Positions 7,326 to 16,800 of a stretch of DNA of 33,390 bases are shown one piece after another. The stretch's first letter is position 1, and every line of letters begins with the position of its first letter. The notes under the pieces were generated by a model. That model was not told the DNA's origin and did not search any database. It worked only from the letters and a program-made list of their open reading frames with translations. The stretch covers positions 1 through 33,390 of the forward strand of contig NZ_LMRV01000059.1 in NCBI RefSeq assembly GCF_001428245.1, written 5' to 3'. Made by a program: the position numbers and the translations under genes. The DNA comes from Paenibacillus sp. Soil522. Lineage in GTDB: Bacteria > Bacillota > Bacilli > Paenibacillales > Paenibacillaceae.

Positions 7326-8118
7326 GTGGCGGAGGAGGATCCGGGGAACGGCGGGGGTGAACAGCCGCCGGAACCGCCGGTAGACGTTATTTACGAAGCG
7401 GAGGATGCGACGTTATCCGCCGCGATCATTGATAACAAGCATCCGGGGTACACCGGCACAGGTTTCGTCGACTATAATCCGAACGCGTCGGGCGGATGGA
7501 TCGAATGGACAGCGAACCAGCTGACAGCCGGCGAATATACGCTGGAGTTCCGTTATGCATCCGGCGCGCCGGAGGATCGTTCGCCCGAAATTACTGTGAA
7601 CGGAGCTGTTACGGCGTCGCAGCTTAGCTTTCCATCGACCGGCGATTTCACCCGCTGGAAGACGTCCTTCAAGGCAATGCTGCAGGCGGGCACGAACGTC
7701 ATCCGTGCGACCGCGACAGGCCCGAGCGGCGACGAATATCGATCACTTGCGCATCCATAACGGGTCAGATCCGGCAGGACCGCCGCCGGTTGTCTTGGAA
7801 GAGGTCGAAGTCACCGACATCGTCGGCGGGCTGCTCCTGAAGAAACTCGAAATTGGCTTTCATTTTCGAGTAGCAGAACCCGGATGGACATATCCCGACC
7901 ATTATCACAAAATTTTTGAAATCCTGTGCTACGACGGCAGCGCGGTCCAGTATATCGAGGGTCGCTCCATTGCCTTCGGCCGCGGGGATTGGTTAGTCAT
8001 TCCACCCGGCATGCGTCATCATATTGTCAATTCTGGTCCTAGTGACTGTACTTACCTTTCCATTCATCTCGACGATGATCTTGACTTTTCGCCAATGGTT
8101 TCAAACCCAACCCAATGA
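7326..8118 (+). pseudogene. Chimeric remnant: CBM35/CBM6-like module, frameshift, then a cupin domain
   Basis: The first frame (to 7760) has a proline-rich linker followed by a CBM35/CBM6-like module: VDVIYEAEDATLSAAII, HPGYTGTGFVDYN, SGGWIEWTANQLTAGEYTL and GTNVIRATATGPSG. The module should end in N-I-D-H-L-R-I. That segment is present but in another frame, so a one-base-type indel lies at about 7728-7740. The second frame runs through a linker NGSDPAGPPP directly into a cupin (HYHKIFEILCYDG, then GRGDWLVIPPGMRHHIVNSG) like the sensing half of an AraC regulator, and stops at 8118 with no HTH. The reading frame is open upstream without a catalytic domain or start signal. It looks like the joined ends of a secreted glycanase gene and a regulator gene after deletion. 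Confidence 0.6.
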
Positions 8119-8191
8119 TCTGCAATGTGCTTGTAGAATGAAATCACCATGTTATTTGGATTAGAGAGACGCTATATTAAAATTCACTTGA

Positions 8192-8207
8192 ATGTATGCG
8201 TTTTCAA
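8192..8207 (+). promoter_or_regulatory. Candidate CcpA (cre) site upstream of the acetylesterase
   Basis: ATGTATGCGTTTTCAA matches the consensus WTGNAANCGNWNNCAW at all but one fixed position (T instead of A at position 6). It lies about 80 bases before the start of the CE12-type gene, a fitting place for catabolite repression. One mismatch makes it tentative. Confidence 0.35.
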
Positions 8208-8287
8208 ATATCGAAGAATCGGGAGGAGGCCGAGTCGGTTTTCATGCTTTGCTTGTTTAAATGATTCGATCAAGAAAGGAAGTGTAG

Positions 8288-11257
8288 TTGTTGAAAAAGT
8301 TCTGGCATATCGCTCTGTCATCTCTTCTTTTAGCCGCGGTCCTGATACCGTGCTTTAGTACAGAGACAGCAGCATCCATCACTGGTAATGCAGAGGGAAA
8401 CACTCTTACATCATTGGACAGGTCCTACAAATTCAACTTCACAAACCAAGAAAAACCTGGGTATCAGTCTGTCACCTATGATGTGTTAAAAGGTGGGGCC
8501 CCGCTGTATGACTCTTCTGTCGGATATGGTTTTGTTAATGAGACCAGCGCTATGCCGCCCAGGGAAGTTCATATCGCTACCATTACTTCGGATGGAACGG
8601 GTTTTTACATTACGGAGCCTGTTTTTTTTGCAGAACCGAGTCAAGAGAAAGCTAATTATAATAACTACGGCATGGCTTTCCGTATTCAAGCCCCTCCCGG
8701 CGCATATAGCGTGTATGTGAAAACGACATCCGACGCTGCTGACACAACGGTAGCGGTGTCGGGAATGCAGACTAGCCGTCTGCTGGGCGGTGGCTCATGG
8801 GATTCAGCCAAGCTGGTGCCCAGAAAGTATATTGTTGAAGCACGCGGCAAGGAGTGGAAGTATACGTATGTAAATGGTCGGGACTACCTGGATATTGAGA
8901 TTGAGCCTAACAAAACGATGATCCCCGTTGGCATTGAAGAAATTGTTCTGCAGCCGATCCTGCCAGAGCAGCGAGAGGACGGAACTCTTCCGACGATATT
9001 CACACTCGGAGATTCAACCGTCAAATCCTACATTTTCAACGAAACGCCAATGAGCGGCTGGGGCCAAGTCATCGACCCCATGTTTAACCTGCGTAAAGTG
9101 AATGTGATTAACTACTCCATGGGCGGGCGTTCGTTCAAGAGTGCTTACACGGAGGGCCGGCTGAATGATATATTAATGAGCGGCAAAATCGGGGATTACC
9201 TGTTCATTCAGTTCGGTCATAATGATGAGAGTACAGATGAGCTCAGACGTTTTGGCAGAGGGGCGACAGAAGCGATGTATGAAACGTATATTAAAGAAAT
9301 ATACCTTCCTGCCATCCGCGCCAGGGGCATGATCCCGGTTCTGGTAACACCGATGTCCAGAGTCAGAGGCGATGCGGCCCCGGGATATGTCTACACGAAC
9401 TCATTTATGAATCGAAAGTTCCCCGATATAATGAAAAGATCTGCGCAAGAATCGGGAGTCACGCTTATCGATCTTAATTCGGAGAGCATAAAGTATTATA
9501 ACGAGATCGGTGTGGAGGCGACGACAGCCATCGTCATGTCGATTGAAGCGGGAGAAACTCCCGGCATGACGAGCGGCGGAAGTTACGCCAACGGTCATCC
9601 ATCAAACAAGGTTGACGGGACTCACTTTAAAGAAGCGCTGGCGAAACAATTTGCCCGGATCATTGTTACCGAACTCGTGAAAATGAGACAAGCCGGCGAT
9701 ACCACGTCAGCTGCACTTGCTTCTTATCTTAAAGAGGAAGTTGCATCTGCGGCATTAACAGGGGACTGGTCGGAGGTTTTCACCGAAATGGCTGGCGATA
9801 CAACGACCGGTGAAGGTGCTTATTACCGCAATCAGATTGAGAAGCTGATTCAGCTGAAGGTGATGAGCAAGGACGCTCAAGGAAACTTTTATCCGGATAT
9901 GGCGATGACCGTTAGCGAATTCGTTGTATCGATCTCCAAGCTGATGAATGTGGAAGAATCGACATTCGCCGGTTACCCAAATGGGGAACTTTCCAGGGAA
10001 GTAATGGGCGCTATTTTGGATGACGCCTATCATGCGAAGTTCACCAGTAAGCCGAAGTACATGACCGATTATAATGGAGCGTCCGAGGCGCCAGGCGAAC
10101 CGTGCTATGATCCGTATCTGGATCCGGCGAGCAACTGCGTGATGTACTATCCTCTAGTTTCCTGGGAGCAGCTCACGGATACCGCGCAAATTGCCCCTCA
10201 CTTGGTTTCAAAAGTGAAGGATGCATATGAACTCGGTCTCATCCGCTCCGAGAAAGGAATTTCCAGGGGGAAAATGGTTAACGGAACAGAGCTTGAACCG
10301 CAATTGACGGTACCCCGGGAGAAAGCAGCTAAAACCCTGTACTTCATGTGGGTTCTCCTACAAGTTATAGATGTTGAAAACGATGTCTTACCGAATACAC
10401 CGCCGGTTACGACACAGTCATCCTATATAGACGGCCAATATTTAAATGTTAATACTCCGACATTCACTTGGAGTTTCAGTGATGCGGATGCCGGCGATGC
10501 ACAGCGTGCTTATCAGGTGCAAGGATCGACGGACAATTGGCAGACGACCGCTTTTGATACCGGGGAAGTGATCGAGACCAGAACGTCCTATGAAGCTTCA
10601 GCCATGCAGGATAATGATAATTGGAGCATCCGAATTCGGACGATGGATACCCGGGGGGCTTGGTCGGAATGGGCTTATCGCAGATTAGCCATTGATACCA
10701 CAGCACCGACAGCCAGGGTGGAGTACAGCACCACAGCTATGACGAACCAGGATGTTATTGTCACGATTGAGCCCAATGAGCAAGTGACGATAACCAATAA
10801 CAATGGGGCTTCAAGCTATACGTTCAGTCAGAATGGCAGTTTTACGTTTGAATTCATGGATAGGGCGGGCAATGCAGGAACGGTTACAGCATCAGTGAAC
10901 AACATTGACAAGACGGCGCCGGAGCTTAATATCGTCCTTGACAAGACAACGCTCTTTCCGGTGAATCATCAGTTGGAAACCATAAATGCTAGCGTCTATG
11001 CTGAGGATGGGATGTCGCAGATCGATTCGGTCGTGCTGACCTCCATAACGAGCAACGAACCGGACGACGGCTTGGGTGGGGGAGATAAGCCAAATGATAT
11101 ACAAGGAGCAGAGTACGGTACTCTTGATACTTCATTTATGCTGCGCGCAGAACGAGCGGCTAACGGTTCCGGTCGCGTTTACACGATCACATACACCGCA
11201 ACCGATAAAGCGGGGAATGAGACGATGGTTTCGGTAACTGTAACCGTACCCCGCTAA
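8288..11257 (+). CDS. Secreted CE12-type rhamnogalacturonan acetylesterase with SLH-like and Ig-like modules
   Basis: The start is TTG at 8288 (or TTG 8291), after AAAGGAAG at 8275-8282; a signal peptide follows (LSSLLLAAVLIPCF). Residues about 30-230 form a beta-rich N-terminal domain as in RhgT/YesT relatives. The SGNH hydrolase at about 235-460 shows the catalytic blocks: FTLGDSTVK (nucleophile Ser near 242), a conserved Gly in YSMGGRSFKS, FGHND near 309, and VDGTHF near 442 with Asp and His. SLH-like stretches follow (YRNQIEKLIQLKVMSKD at about 512 and SKVKDAYELGLIRSEKG at about 642), then Ig-like repeats to residue 989. It removes acetyl esters from rhamnogalacturonan at the cell surface. 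Internal rather than terminal SLH-like modules are unusual. The next gene starts about 100 bases downstream with its own ribosome site. Confidence 0.85.
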   Translation: MLKKFWHIALSSLLLAAVLIPCFSTETAASITGNAEGNTLTSLDRSYKFNFTNQEKPGYQSVTYDVLKGGAPLYDSSVGYGFVNETSAMPPREVHIATITSDGTGFYITEPVFFAEPSQEKANYNNYGMAFRIQAPPGAYSVYVKTTSDAADTTVAVSGMQTSRLLGGGSWDSAKLVPRKYIVEARGKEWKYTYVNGRDYLDIEIEPNKTMIPVGIEEIVLQPILPEQREDGTLPTIFTLGDSTVKSYIFNETPMSGWGQVIDPMFNLRKVNVINYSMGGRSFKSAYTEGRLNDILMSGKIGDYLFIQFGHNDESTDELRRFGRGATEAMYETYIKEIYLPAIRARGMIPVLVTPMSRVRGDAAPGYVYTNSFMNRKFPDIMKRSAQESGVTLIDLNSESIKYYNEIGVEATTAIVMSIEAGETPGMTSGGSYANGHPSNKVDGTHFKEALAKQFARIIVTELVKMRQAGDTTSAALASYLKEEVASAALTGDWSEVFTEMAGDTTTGEGAYYRNQIEKLIQLKVMSKDAQGNFYPDMAMTVSEFVVSISKLMNVEESTFAGYPNGELSREVMGAILDDAYHAKFTSKPKYMTDYNGASEAPGEPCYDPYLDPASNCVMYYPLVSWEQLTDTAQIAPHLVSKVKDAYELGLIRSEKGISRGKMVNGTELEPQLTVPREKAAKTLYFMWVLLQVIDVENDVLPNTPPVTTQSSYIDGQYLNVNTPTFTWSFSDADAGDAQRAYQVQGSTDNWQTTAFDTGEVIETRTSYEASAMQDNDNWSIRIRTMDTRGAWSEWAYRRLAIDTTAPTARVEYSTTAMTNQDVIVTIEPNEQVTITNNNGASSYTFSQNGSFTFEFMDRAGNAGTVTASVNNIDKTAPELNIVLDKTTLFPVNHQLETINASVYAEDGMSQIDSVVLTSITSNEPDDGLGGGDKPNDIQGAEYGTLDTSFMLRAERAANGSGRVYTITYTATDKAGNETMVSVTVTVPR

Positions 11258-11359
11258 CAGTCAAACGAGTAACCGCTATTGAAGTTTGTTTCTAAAAAAT
11301 AGGTCGCGAATTGCGTGTTTTCGACATGATGTTGACTATTCATTACGAGGAGGAAGTTT

Positions 11360-14300
11360 ATGACAAACAAGCTGTCGGCTATTGTATTCATGCTAGTATT
11401 GTTTTCATGGATTCAAATGGGAAGCCCCGTGGCTTCGACTGTAGCGTCCGCGGAATCGGAGATCACGATTTTGTCCGGCGTGCCGACCAATCTTACGGCC
11501 AAGCCCAGAAATAGTCAGGCGGATCTAACCTGGAATCCACCGGTTGAAGAGTATCCGGTCATCACATACAAGCTTTACCGGAGCACCAATCCTGCTGGTC
11601 CCTACACGGCAGTTGCCGATGTAACGGATACCGGGTACCGCGATTTCGGACTGGACAACGGTATAACTTACTACTATAAGGTCACTTCTGTTGGTCTAAG
11701 CGGGGAAAGCGCGCCTTCTGCGGCTGCTGCTGTTGTGCCGATGGCGCCGTTAAACGCTCCAACAGGTCTGACGGCTATAAGCGGCGACGGTCAGGCGACA
11801 ATCCGTTGGAGCCCGGTTGAAGGAGCAGAAGCCTATGATGTGAAGCGCAGTACAGAGAATGGCAAAAACTATGAGAGGGTTGTCAGCGGTGTAACGGGAA
11901 CGGAATATACAGATTCAACGGTTAGCAACGGCACAAGGTATTACTATGTCGTGTCGGCCGCTAGTCCGTCGACTGCAAGCGCCAATTCCGCATCCGTTCA
12001 GGTAGTCCCTGCACCGGGCAACGGAGCGCCTGCGATTCCCCAAGGTGTAGAAGCGATTGCCGGAGACGCCCAAGTGGGCTTGACTTGGCAAGAAGCGAAT
12101 GGAGCAGAATATTATACCATCAAACGCGGAGCCTTCAACAGCGGTCAGTATGAGACCATCGCTTCCCGTATCATTGGCACAAACTACCAGGATGTGGGTT
12201 TGGGCAATGGCACGACGTATGATTATGTGATTACGGCGGTGAACGCTCAGGGAGAAAGCTATTCCTCCGAACCGATCGCGGTAACACCGGCGGATGTCGT
12301 GGTTGTCTCGAAAGACGGAACGGGTGACTTCACAACGGTGCAGGCGGCAGTGGATGCAGCTCCGAACTACAGTGCGAAACGCCATGTTATTTATATCAAA
12401 AACGGCGTATACCGCGAGAAGCTGAATGTTCCGAGCAGCAAGACGAATCTGAGCTTTGTAGGCGAGAGCCAGGAAGACACGGTACTGGTCTATAACGACA
12501 ACGCCAACACACTCGGCCCTGACGGAGCTCCGCTGGGTACGTCCAAAAGCTCGAGTCTCTTTATTTATCCTACCGATTTTATTGCGAAAAATGTAACGAT
12601 CCAGAATGATTCCGGCCAGGGTACAGGTCAGGCCGTTGCCGCTTATGTCAGAGGCGATCGCGCTTACTTCGACCATGTCCGTTTCCTCGGATACCAGGAT
12701 ACGTTGTTCACCAATAATGGAAGACATTATTATAATAACTGCTTCATTGAAGGGGATGTCGATTTTATATTCGGTCAATCCACAGCAGTGTTCGACCAAT
12801 GTCAAATCCACAGCAAACGCAACGGAGGAATGTTGACGGCCGCAAGTACGCCGGAGGATATACCGTACGGGTACGTGTTCCTAAATTCGGAGATTACTTC
12901 TGATGAAGGGATCCAGAACGTTTATTTTGGAAGGCCTTGGCGTCCGTATGCCGCGGTCGCATTCATCGATACGATGATCGACTCGTCAATTGCACCGTAC
13001 GGCTGGAACAATTGGAGTAACCAAGAAAACGAGAAGACCGCCAGGTACTCCGAGTATAAAAGCCGGGGTCCGGGAGCGAATCCGAAAGCGCGGGCGGGCT
13101 GGTCGAAGCAGCTTACGTCGGAGGAAGCAAGTCAGTACACGGTACAAAATGTATTAAAGGGCAATGATAACTGGAATCCGCTTCGGATCGGCATTATTCC
13201 GTTAAGCGATGTATCTGCCCCTGTTGTAACACTCGATCCGCTGAATACTATCGTGAACAATTCCACATTCACCTTATCGGGACGAGTGGACAAGCAAGCA
13301 GCCGTGACGGTGAACGGTCAGCCTATCGAGGTGGCTTCCGATCTGACTTTCCGAACAACGGTGATACTGAAGCTTGGAGAGAACATCTTTGCCATTCAAG
13401 CGACAGATCCCGCAAGCAACATGACGGGTGTCGTTTCATTACGGGTCGTTTATGACAATACAGCTCCTGTCATCATGTTGAATAACCCGGAAGGAGAGAA
13501 AGTCGACAATAGCTATAATACGACTTCCAATCCTTATCCGGTTTCAGGCCGATTAAGTGAAACGGGAACGGTGTGGGTTAATGGCAAGGAAATCAAAGTG
13601 TCCGGGGATTTGACTTTCGCAACGAAAGTCAGTTTGCAGCAAGGGAAAAATACAATTACAGTATCCGCTAAGGATATGGCTGGCAATGCCGCCGCACCGC
13701 TTACGATATATGTCGTTCTCAAAGGGAACAGCACACCGAATGGACCTGTGCAAATGACGAGAGCGATAGCAACGGACGCCCATACGATTGAAGTCACCTT
13801 TAATAGCAAACTTAATTACTTTGACGCAACCGATTTTCAATTATTGACAGCGATGGGAAGCTGGGAGTCTCTCAATCCCGGTCTTACGCCAAATTTGACT
13901 GTCAACGAGGTCAGCACTCGGGTGAACAAAGACGGACAGACGGTTGCCGTCTTCCGTATACAAGAAGCATTAAACCCGGATGCCACATTCCAGCGGGAGA
14001 TCGTAGAGGATCCGTATCGTGTTCCATATCAGACAGAACCTTACTATTCTAGCGACCCGGTAAAAAACATTAAGCAAGCCGATTATCTTCTGAGCTGGCA
14101 GATGGAGAACGGCGCCTGGTTCAAAAATATGCAGGAAAAGTATAGCCGGGCCTGGGACGGCCAGGAAGCGAAGTCCGACTGGTATTCGAGTGAGCATGGC
14201 TATATCGGCACCATTGACAATGATGCTACGACTAATGAAATACTTTTTCTTGCCGTTATGTACAAAGAGACAGGGGACGAACGGTACAAGGCATCCGTAC

Positions 14301-15094
14301 TCAGGGGACTTGAATATTTGCTGGAAGCGCAGTATCCGAGCGGAGGGTGGCCGCAAGCCTATCCGGCCAGAGGCAACTATTCCGATTATGTCACTTTTAA
14401 CGACAACGCCATGATTCGGGTGATGAATGTGTTAACGATGGTATCCAAGAAGCAATATCCGTTTAATTCCTATTTGGCGTCGGACGAGCTTATTGTGCGG
14501 ATTGCCGAAGCTTTGGGTGCAGGTTTGGATTATATTTTGAAATCCCAGATCAAGGTTGGCGGCAATCTGACCGCCTGGTGCGCGCAGCATGATCCGGTCA
14601 CTTATGCACCCATGGGAGCCCGTTCTTACGAACATCCGTCGATTTCGGGCTCCGAGTCTGTAGGAGTCGTGAAATATTTGATGGCTTTGCCGAACCCGTC
14701 TCCGGAGGTGAAAGCGGCTATTAGCGGCGCCTTGAATTGGCTTGATCAGGTCAAGCTGGAAGGCGTAAAATATGTATCCGGCGATCCGCAAGGACAATAC
14801 TTCTATGAAGATCCTTCAAGCACGACATGGTACCGGTTCTATCAAATCGGCACCAATCTTCCAATATTCTCGGGACGCGATGGTGTGATTAAACATAACA
14901 TTCTGGAAATTGAGCAAGAAAGAAGAGACGGTTACCGCTGGGCGGGCGAATGGCCGAAAAAACTGCTGGAGGTAGCTCATACCACCGGTTACTATGAAAA
15001 TCGCGTGTACATTAAAGTAGTTGGCAACAAGTCGAGCAACTCAGCCGGTGAAACATTGGTCATCGGCCAATTGACCAGGGTCGAAGCACAATAG
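11360..15094 (+). CDS. Secreted bifunctional enzyme: three FN3, CE8 pectin methylesterase, Ig-like domains, PL10 pectate lyase
   Basis: ATG 11360 follows GAGGAGGAAG; a signal peptide ends near residue 31 (VASA). Three fibronectin-III modules span about 40-308. The CE8 esterase spans about 311-612 with GYQDTLF and DFIFGQST (the catalytic Asp pair) and FGRPW (Arg/Trp). Two Ig-like repeats occupy about 613-787 (each with an N-G core such as VNGQPI and VNGKEI). An unassigned beta module is at about 795-870 (MGSWESLNPGL), and the PL10 lyase at about 893-1235. PL10 marks include WQMENGAWFKNM, GTIDNDATTNEI, PSGGWPQAYPARG, FNDNAM and IFSGRDGVIKHN. One chain would de-esterify homogalacturonan and then cleave it by beta-elimination. 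The frame is continuous over 1244 codons and is followed by a strong terminator. Confidence 0.9.
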   Translation: MTNKLSAIVFMLVLFSWIQMGSPVASTVASAESEITILSGVPTNLTAKPRNSQADLTWNPPVEEYPVITYKLYRSTNPAGPYTAVADVTDTGYRDFGLDNGITYYYKVTSVGLSGESAPSAAAAVVPMAPLNAPTGLTAISGDGQATIRWSPVEGAEAYDVKRSTENGKNYERVVSGVTGTEYTDSTVSNGTRYYYVVSAASPSTASANSASVQVVPAPGNGAPAIPQGVEAIAGDAQVGLTWQEANGAEYYTIKRGAFNSGQYETIASRIIGTNYQDVGLGNGTTYDYVITAVNAQGESYSSEPIAVTPADVVVVSKDGTGDFTTVQAAVDAAPNYSAKRHVIYIKNGVYREKLNVPSSKTNLSFVGESQEDTVLVYNDNANTLGPDGAPLGTSKSSSLFIYPTDFIAKNVTIQNDSGQGTGQAVAAYVRGDRAYFDHVRFLGYQDTLFTNNGRHYYNNCFIEGDVDFIFGQSTAVFDQCQIHSKRNGGMLTAASTPEDIPYGYVFLNSEITSDEGIQNVYFGRPWRPYAAVAFIDTMIDSSIAPYGWNNWSNQENEKTARYSEYKSRGPGANPKARAGWSKQLTSEEASQYTVQNVLKGNDNWNPLRIGIIPLSDVSAPVVTLDPLNTIVNNSTFTLSGRVDKQAAVTVNGQPIEVASDLTFRTTVILKLGENIFAIQATDPASNMTGVVSLRVVYDNTAPVIMLNNPEGEKVDNSYNTTSNPYPVSGRLSETGTVWVNGKEIKVSGDLTFATKVSLQQGKNTITVSAKDMAGNAAAPLTIYVVLKGNSTPNGPVQMTRAIATDAHTIEVTFNSKLNYFDATDFQLLTAMGSWESLNPGLTPNLTVNEVSTRVNKDGQTVAVFRIQEALNPDATFQREIVEDPYRVPYQTEPYYSSDPVKNIKQADYLLSWQMENGAWFKNMQEKYSRAWDGQEAKSDWYSSEHGYIGTIDNDATTNEILFLAVMYKETGDERYKASVLRGLEYLLEAQYPSGGWPQAYPARGNYSDYVTFNDNAMIRVMNVLTMVSKKQYPFNSYLASDELIVRIAEALGAGLDYILKSQIKVGGNLTAWCAQHDPVTYAPMGARSYEHPSISGSESVGVVKYLMALPNPSPEVKAAISGALNWLDQVKLEGVKYVSGDPQGQYFYEDPSSTTWYRFYQIGTNLPIFSGRDGVIKHNILEIEQERRDGYRWAGEWPKKLLEVAHTTGYYENRVYIKVVGNKSSNSAGETLVIGQLTRVEAQ

Positions 15095-15130
15095 GAGCGA
15101 GGTAGAAGCGCAATCAATTGGTGTTCAACA

Positions 15131-15177
15131 AAAAGGAAGTAAAAATCCGTCGTTACGGTGGATTTTTACTTCCTTTT
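15131..15177. terminator. Terminator after the CE8-PL10 gene
   Basis: AAAAGGAAGTAAAAATCC (15131-15148) pairs perfectly with GGATTTTTACTTCCTTTT (15160-15177). It lies 37 bases after the stop codon. Confidence 0.88.
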
Positions 15178-15193
15178 CATCTGCTTTCGCTCA

Positions 15194-15221
15194 TTAAGGA
15201 TATTAGGATATTTGTTATAAT
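15194..15221 (+). promoter_or_regulatory. Sigma-A-type promoter with extended -10
   Basis: TGTTATAAT (15213-15221) is a perfect -10 box TATAAT with the TGN extension. TTAAGG at 15194-15199 is a fair -35 at 16 bases. Transcription would start near 15228 and meet the hairpin at 15296-15323, giving a transcript of about 95 nt. A ribosome-site-like CGGAGGG at 15241-15247 has no ATG, GTG or TTG at a usable distance. Confidence 0.5.
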
Positions 15222-15295
15222 GACGATATCATATTTTAAACGGAGGGCTGATCTTCTTAGTAGAGTATAGTCTCTAAACTTTACTATTGTTAGAT

Positions 15296-15323
15296 AAAAA
15301 ACCTTCCGAAAGGAAGGGTTTTT
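15296..15323 (+). terminator. Terminator just upstream of the dead SLH-PL10 gene
   Basis: CCTTCC-GAAA-GGAAGG (15302-15317), with AAAAAA before and a T run after it (GTTTTTT, 15318-15324). It is a stable GAAA tetraloop hairpin placed about 70 bases after the predicted start of transcription and 10 bases before the remaining PL10 reading frame. Confidence 0.75.
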
Positions 15324-15332
15324 TATGCTAGT

Positions 15333-16775
15333 ATGGTCGCCGGAGAGCGTTCAGCCGATCGCGTGCTCACTCAGATCGAGTTCATGTCGATGTTGAACGA
15401 TCAGCTTTAGCTTGTGCATGAGGATAAGTTCCAAGGTTTATCGTCCGAGTCCAGCGTATGGGAGAAATCCAAGGAGGAATGAGATGCATACGTACTGCAG
15501 ACCGCGAAACAAGCGGGCTATATCGACGGAGACGAGGGGAAGGTTCGACCGCATGAATCGTTGACGCGGAAAGCTGCGGCGGACATGATCGCCCGTGCGC
15601 TCGATTTGACGGACAGCAAAGGAAGCATCGGCGCGGTCGTGCGCGACGGCTATATGTCCGGGAAGGGCGGTTTCGGCATGAAATCGATGGTTACGGCAGC
15701 CGAAGCGGACGAAATCATCGCTCGCATCACGGCGGAAGCGCAAGGAGCCCCCGATGTTCGTATCGTCGGCGCACATGCAATCGCAAGCAACGTTGTGGCG
15801 TTGACGCTGAACGCGAAGCTTGCTGAAGTGGATTTTAAAGATTTCGCGTTGAGTTACCAGATGGGAAGCTGGAAGTCGCTCACGCCGGCCTTTAAAGGAT
15901 TGCAGTTGAAAAAGGGCGCCGCAGCAACGAATCAATTCGGCAACACGGTCGTCTTCTTCGAAACCGTAGAGCAGCTCGGAGAAAGCGCAACGTATGCGCT
16001 CCCGGAGAAGCCAGGCGCATTCTCCGGCGATTTGGCACAGGCGGTGCAGCAGGCGAATAATCTGGTTTCTTGGCAGATGAACCACGGCGGATGGACGAAG
16101 GCGATGCCTTACGATCGCCCGTGGAACTGAAGCGAGAAGAAGTCGTCGCAGTTTGGACCGACGGGCATCGAGCTGGGCGCTATCGATAACAACGCGACGA
16201 TTAACGAAATTCGATTTATTTCGCAGATTTATCGTGAGACGAACGATGCAGCCTACAAGGAAAGCGTTAGACGCGAGATCGGCTTTCTCCTAGAGGCGCA
16301 ATACGAGACCTGCGCTTGGCAGCAGGTGTATCCGGCGCGCGGCCTTCCAGGTGATGGCGTGTACTATTCGAACTACGCGACGTTTAACGACAACGCGATG
16401 ATCAATGTGCTGGAGCTGATCGACGATATCGCGAACCGTGCCTATCCGTTCGATGCCGATATCGTCGACGAAGCTGCGGTAGAAGCGCTTAAGCAGGCTA
16501 AGGTGCTTGGGATCGAGTATATTTTGAATGCGCAGATCGAAGCGGACGGGATTTTGACCGCTTGGTGCGCGCAGCATGATACGTTCACGTATGAGCCGAT
16601 GCGCGCTCGGGCTTACGAGCATCCGTCGATATCGGGGTCCGAGTCCCTTGGAATTGTCCGCTACCTGATGGCGCAGCCGAACCAGACGGAAGAGATAAAG
16701 CGGGCCGTGAAAGGCGCCTTGGAATGGTTTGACGCCGTCAAGCTGGAGGGCATCCGATATGTGAGCGAGGCGTAG
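15333..16775 (+). pseudogene. SLH-PL10 pectate lyase pseudogene with three in-frame stops and a missing C-terminus
   Basis: A single frame from ATG 15333 to TAG 16773-16775 reads as one protein broken by TAG 15408-15410, TGA 15480-15482 and TGA 16128-16130; no frameshift is needed. It contains SLH-type modules (RVLTQIEFMSMLNDQL; TAKQAGYIDGD with VRPHESLTRKAAADMIA; GAVVRDGYMSGKGG), then the same unassigned module as the CE8-PL10 protein (LSYQMGSWKSLTPAF), then PL10 (WQMNHGGWTKAMPYDRPWN, AIDNNATINEI, YPARG, FNDNAM, AWCAQHD). It ends after LEGIRYVSEA. The last roughly 75 residues seen in the intact copy, including the SGRDG segment, are missing, as is a signal peptide. Before decay it was a surface-anchored pectate lyase. 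At 15480 TGG (Trp) is the expected codon. Confidence 0.8.
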
Positions 16776-16800
16776 CTGCAGGTGTCGCTCGTACGAGAGG

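Noticed and set aside
11915..12811. Long minus-strand frame (298 codons) inside the CE8-PL10 gene
   Set aside because: Antisense shadow in a codon-biased gene; no ribosome site and no recognisable domain.
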